Shown here: positions 58,901 to 64,000 of the stretch, one piece after another
How the letters are laid out: each line of letters starts with the position of its first letter
How positions within the stretch are numbered: position 1 is the stretch's first letter
NCBI GenBank assembly: GCA_016490735.1
Contig: JAEMWC010000562.1
Location: 522,865-586,864, forward strand
Origin: Pachyseris speciosa
Lineage: Eukaryota > Cnidaria > Anthozoa > Scleractinia > Pachyseridae
DNA: 64,000 nt
Reading direction: 5' to 3'
Made by a program: the position numbers and the translations under genes
The notes under the pieces: generated by a model
What the model was told of the DNA's origin: nothing
The model's database searches: none
What the model saw: only the letters and a program-made list of their open reading frames with translations

Positions 58901-60530
58901 GATTAATTTCATGTCTGACGTCCTTGTTCAGTGGTGTTAAGTAGAGTCGTGTTCATCTCTCGGCTTTTTTACGGGAACAATTCCAGAGAACTGGAGAACT
59001 GACAGCCTCAGTCACCTTGCTGTCTTTTGTTTTTACTTGAATTGGAGATAACGGGCATGTAATCTTCCTTGGACTGCATCCTTCCATTTATTAGAAACGA
59101 TTTTGGGATTATTGGTCATCTATCTGGAGCAGTCGTAATTGTAGTTGATATCTGCGATTAAACAAGGTAAGCGTACCTTTATTTACTCGGGCGCTCTCAC
59201 TTGCCAGCATTAGGTTACTCATTGTCTGCATCGTTGAGGCTCTTGAAGATCAAACTTATTTTTATACGGTTTTGCTAAATACCGCAAATTAAGGCTTTGG
59301 TTTCTTAACGTTTTACCCTATATACCACTTCCTGATTAGCTTAATTAATTGTAAAAGACTCAACTCCGCACACACGCAACGGTCTATGAAGGAAATGCCT
59401 ACGCAACAAAAGTGAAGCAATAAATTTCAAGTTCTAGTTTATTTCGTGAACTATTCTTTAGGTCTTGGAGCTTTGCCCCGTTGTTTGTGCTTAAGAATTC
59501 CTTGTTTTCAGTCTGGATTATTTTCTTCGTTTGACGCAGGCCGCGGTGTGCGAGGGTTCTTGAAATCATTGTTGGGTAAGGTAGCATTTTCCATGCATGA
59601 TGGCCAAGCGTTCCCATGGTTTTTAATTTTCCGAGGATTTAAGGTCGAAAGATGTACTCATTAATGAGAATAATTAAAAACTAAAAGAAAAGGAAAAGCT
59701 AGTAAAACGTCAAATTCTGGTAAGCTGCTGGTTTGAGAAAGTATGATTATTTTCTCAGCCTGACTTTGTGATCAATAGGTTTTTCTCTTGGACAACTTTT
59801 CAAGGCATGTTACCACCTTTTGTAACTAGCTATTGTAATTATTTTTTAATGGAATCATTTTTACTCGTTCTTCCTTGCGAAACTGTTTACTCCGTGAGTA
59901 CTAGAAGCCGTCCTCATATGGGATTTACCACAGAAATATAACATTTTTGGGTACACTTCGTCTGACGTTGAATGTGCTTTACCTTTCGGTTTTTGAGAAC
60001 GTTGTGCATACCCCATGAGTACTAGAAGCCACCTTCAGGTCCGTACGTTTTCATGGTAGACGACTCGCTCTTGTGTTTCCCTTTTCCTTTTATACCCTGC
60101 GGTCATCAATGTCTTTAAACCTCAGCTGTCATTCGTTTTACCAATGAACGAGGATAAAATCTATTTTCCACAAATTTCTGTCTAAAGTTTCGTTTCACTG
60201 ACTCATCTCGGTGATAAGTTCTCCATTTCAGTCAATTTTCCCGGCGGCATGCATTGAAATTTTCGCAATAACTAATGTAAATGTAGTTGTTTGTTTTACA
60301 TTACGAAAATGTTGAGGCTTCACAAAGAGATTCTTTCTGCATCCATGAGAAGAACGAAATAAGACAAAAAAGGCCAAATAAGCAAATACCCATAGTAAAA
60401 AGCATAAACGCTTCTCGCTATATCTCCCTAGAGAACTCATTAGCTTAATTTTCTAAAAGGTAACGATATTGTAAACTCAAGTTCTCTCCTCTTTCAAGTG
60501 AAGATATAATAAATTAGAAACTTAACTTAC

Positions 60531-60825
60531 CGCGATGCTGAAGTGGTGATGGCCCTCACTAGAAACTAACTTTTCAGAGTTGTGGTATTTATCCGAGGCA
60601 GCAGCTCGCACAAAAGCTTTTCGTTGACATCTGGAAAGGCAGCCACATTGAAAGAAAAACATGATGAGGTTTCCAAGCGCGCTAAGCCACATTCGCCTGT
60701 GTTATCAAGAAGGTTTGTACCAAGGCAGGTGATATTCAGATACGAAAACGCGTCCTTCTTGAAACGGGCATATCCTAAGCCATGTGTTGGACTTCCGCGG
60801 TTTATAGCTTTGTTAACTTCAATCA
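60531..60825 (-). pseudogene. PAN/apple exon of copy B, frameshifted
   Basis: This exon keeps both splice sites but is 295 nt where copy A has 296. The missing base lies where copy A reads CGAGGGCAGC and this copy CGAGGCAGC, so the frame is lost after KLLCELLP. In addition, one apple-domain cysteine is changed to arginine (GLARLET). The product could not fold as a complete PAN domain. Confidence 0.85.
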
Positions 60826-60992
60826 CTGAAATAAAAGAGAGAGTTTAAGGAAGAAAGTGAAACAAAACACTAGTGTCACTAACAGGAAGGCATGCGCATT
60901 TTATTAACATTTTAAGCTTTCAAAGGATAGCAAAAAATGTTTAAGTCTTCTATAGGAGTCAAGTCAAGGAAAACTAAACAACTATTCTGTAC

Positions 60993-61076
60993 CTTTAGGA
61001 ATTTGGACGGCTGAACAGGAGACGACGATCGAAATTGAAACAAGAAAGAGTTCACTGAGAAGCTGAAGGCTGCCAT
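60993..61076 (-). pseudogene. Signal-peptide exon of copy B, frameshifted
   Basis: The exon has 84 nt against 85 in copy A, having lost one T in the hydrophobic stretch (TTTCAC to TTCAC on the plus strand). The frame then reads NSFLFQFRSSSPVQ, and the hydrophobic core is gone. The ATG and the donor are kept. Together with the frameshift in the next exon and the altered TATA-like box, this marks copy B as a pseudogene. Confidence 0.85.
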
Positions 61077-63549
61077 CTTCTTCTGCAAACCTCTTTGATA
61101 AGCTCTTTACTTCTATTGAAGTTTGTTTAGTTCCAAAACGGAGTATGAAATATTATTGTGACGTCAGACAGGGTGAGAAAAAAAGCTCGGAATCCTTCCC
61201 GTTATTGTGAAAGAGACTGCTCCGTCTAGGAGAGAGGTTTCTGCTCTCAGCAACGTCTAGAGAATTCAACAACGCAAGTGTCTAGATGGAGAGAATTGGG
61301 ACAGAAGGATTTTGAGGCAGTTCGGTATTTCAGTAGAGGGAACATGACACTGAAATACATTAAACCTGGCGCTCTTTAATTTGAAAAGGTTTTTTCAAAA
61401 GATTAGAGTAATTTAATAAACCGCAGTTGTCACAATGATGCCTATTTCGCTTTAATTTAATTTAGTTGCTTTACACGTACCCGAAATGAGTAATCGATTC
61501 TCGAATAATGACAGCCACCTGTCAAAGCTCTATTAGACTCTGAGGAAAGTGGGTGTTACTTAGGTAAGTGCAGATAGAATTCAACGTTATGAAAAATTAA
61601 AAGGAACGGCACTTAAATGAAGGGAGGGATGTTTTTGGAAAACTTTATAGAACATTTCAGCAAGTGAATAAAAGTTGGAAAATTTTGATGGCGATCTCAG
61701 TTGTGAATTATTATTTTTTCATTATTTTACTATAGAAAAATGGTAAGAAAAACATTGCGACAATGCCAGGGTAAATTATTCGGCTTTGACAAAACGCGTT
61801 TTTATACATTTTAAGCATTTCCAGTGTTTGCTGGTTTGTCGAAGATGTTAATTAAGAAATGATAATGACTCGCAGCGCGGCTGTGAACTTGACAACCAAA
61901 ACTAATGAAAAACCTTGAAGTTGGCACTTTATTTGGTGATAGAGGAAACTTGAGAATACAATCTATTCGACATGTAATCCATTTTCTACTTAACATCACT
62001 GGTGCAAAATTAACAGTTTGTTTTTTAAACTTAGAGCCATTCCAAGAAAAGCCACTATATTAGACAGGAAAGCACCCCTTGCAAAAGCCTGTGCGCGCTA
62101 AAACAAATGCAAGACGAAAAAGTACGTCACGAAAAAGTTCGCAAAGATCGGACTGAAAAAAGTCCCACTTTCTCGCAGAGAACCCAGCGTAAAAATATTT
62201 AGATGAGGTCTGTTTTTTGAGATCTGATTAAACGGTAAACATGATTATTCTTTAATAAAAAGGTTTTATTGACCACCCTGAAAATTAATCAAGTTTCTTT
62301 CAAATTGTGTGAAGGAAATATTCACTACAAAATTACGAGAAACAAAGATATGTAAATTTTGTTTTGTGATATATAGGAAACGATATCACAATCTCATTTG
62401 TGTTATGTTATTTGGCAACAAGGGGATGTTATGTTTATTTTTAATATATAAATACACAAGAACAGGTGCCTTAAAGGCCGTCTTCCATAGCGGTGAGAAA
62501 TTATTAATATCGGCAATAGCATGTTTTCTTCTTTTTCTCATTATTTATTAGGAATAAATTACACCTTCGGGCATCGTTAAACGATCTAACTGCATTCAAC
62601 GTATTCAACTTCTCCCAGTTTGATATGAAAACGTAAGAAATGGAACTTAAAGCAAAATAGATAATACACAATAACCCAGCGGCATATGCAAACAAAAGTG
62701 CTGGAGATTTGGCAGTTTCCTATTGAAATTGAAAGCCGTGAATATTGCCAGATAAATAAATTAAAACTTAGGTCTGCGACGTGAATATAATTTGTTCTCG
62801 AGCAGATCAAAGGCATGGAATAATATGTACTCACCTCAAAGACAAGAACGTTACTATAATTTCGTTCGTTTCACATCCCGGTGTGGTGGGGAGGGGGGGG
62901 GGGGGGTGGGAGGTTACTTAAAACATCTTAATACGGGGAGGCTGCACCGCAAGGTCCGACCCCTTACCATTTTATATACCATTTTTGACAGAAAAGGTAC
63001 CCCTTTCGTATACCTTCCACTGACAAATGGTACTCCTTTCGTATGCCTAAAACAGGGAGTCTTCTTGTCATTTTCATGTAGCGTTCAATAAATTAAAACA
63101 GTACAGTCATAAGGTATGTGTGTCGAAATGTTTTAATGAAAGGCCCTTTTCTTGAGAACACAGGCATATTTTTCCTACACTTTCATATACTTCGACTCGT
63201 GAAATCCCAACCCTTTCATATACCTAAAGCGTGAAAAAGGTACCCTTTCGGGCGGAGCCTTCTCTTATCGGCCATGTTAAGGAGTACTCCCCACCCCCTG
63301 GCCTTGTCACATGCAGCTCGAAATACCCAGTGCAATGTAGTAATCCTTTTCCCATGATTTTATTCTGCTGTGCTCTTTTTTTTTTTTCCACGCTATAGTT
63401 TAGAATTTTTATCGCCTCTTTCATACGCACATACATACATACATTTAATACCCTCGGATTTTAGAGTAGCTTGTGCAGCTAATATCTCCGAGAATTTGAC
63501 CATCAGATGAGGGATAGACCACCACACCGGGAAATACGTCCCCTACTCT

Positions 63550-63793
63550 TTTGAACAGTGTGTGGTTCTTTTACGTCCCACAGAATCAATTATGAAGAGT
63601 TGTGAGACGGGGCCTACGGTTTATCGTCCTTATCCGAGAAGACTAGAAACTCTAACCATTTTCAGATATTATTACAAAGGCAGCACTTTCTCCTCAATTA
63701 TTTAAAGACTGAGTGTCGGTCCGGCCGGGTTTGAACCTGCGACCTCCCGCACGCTAATCTGGTGCTCTATCACTGAGCTAACCAGTCAGCGGT
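63550..63793 (-). repeat. tRNA-headed SINE in copy B
   Basis: The minus strand has GGTTAGCTCAGTGATAGAGC and GGTTCAAACCCGGCC as A- and B-box, followed by the same body as the SINE at 31,482-31,918. Copy A retains only the head of this insertion (32,011-32,097). Confidence 0.65.
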
Positions 63794-64000
63794 CCATCAA
63801 TTCACCCGTTGAAGATTGCAGTTTACGCAGTCTAAAGCCTTTTGCTTTTTAAATTATTTTAAGTCAGAGAACGTTTCAAATTTTAATATGATCCACCCTG
63901 GTTGCGGCCCTCGGTATTTTCATATGGATAATTAACTATAACATCCACGCAGCTGTCGAAGGTCTTTATAAACCTTTTGGGAATCAATTAAGTGGATTTT

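Larger units (their letters stand above)
55330..64000. repeat. Segmental duplication, copy B (continues past window edge)
   Basis: Same order and orientation as 22,903-32,340. It contains the repeat unit with gypsy integrase relic (minus strand, 57,180-56,944), the decayed first two exons of a PAN gene, and SINE sequence near 63,550-63,790. It lacks the SINE of copy A at 31,482-31,918 and about 570 bp near 62,045. It has about 330 extra bases near 63,206-63,550. Confidence 0.85.

Overview
The window looks like nuclear DNA of a cnidarian, most likely a stony coral or a related hexacorallian. The supporting signs are AT-rich sequence, spliced short exons, a signal peptide-PAN-EGF gene architecture, and dense Penelope-like, Ty3/gypsy, L2/CR1-like and R2-like retroelements, tRNA-headed SINEs and inverted-repeat DNA elements. 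The taxon is an inference from families and motifs; no database search was possible.

Host gene. The only clear host gene is on the minus strand. A promoter with a CRE-type site and a TATA-like box (28,933-28,958) precedes a signal-peptide exon (28,797-28,881) and a PAN/apple exon (28,338-28,633). About 20.6 kb to the left are EGF exons at 7,659-7,773, 6,910-7,023, 5,559-5,672, 4,664-4,777 and 1,763-1,876. All splice phases agree, so one secreted PAN-EGF protein gene running out of the left edge is proposed. Its EGF exons lie in a tandem array with a period of about 895 bp that also holds decayed exons. The large intron is filled with transposons.

Layout. 1-1,700: a helicase-like relic, a MITE and a SINE remnant. 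1,760-7,800: the EGF exon array, broken by a SINE carrying a 1.77-kb palindrome, a Penelope fragment and another SINE. 7,800-20,500: an L2/CR1-like tail, two copies of a non-coding repeat, a frameshifted Ty3/gypsy element with an R2-like insertion, and a frameshifted Penelope-like element ending in a hammerhead-type motif. 20,500-28,300: two diverged copies of an old repeat unit with gypsy integrase relics and a Penelope tail insertion. 28,300-33,800: the 5' end of the host gene, SINEs and microsatellites. 33,850-40,543: a Penelope-like insertion containing a Kolobok-like DNA transposon, which itself contains a third element. 40,560-55,200: mostly non-coding, with a hAT fragment, two copies of a 437-bp MITE and an L2/CR1-like tail. 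55,330-64,000: a second, decayed copy of 22,900-32,340 in which the signal-peptide and PAN exons are frameshifted.

How the parts relate. Several insertions can be dated relative to each other because an uninterrupted version of the same site lies elsewhere in the window. Hammerhead-ribozyme-like cores recur at the 3' ends of the Penelope-like copies. I saw no CRISPR array, operon or bacterial defence system; this is a transposon-rich animal locus.
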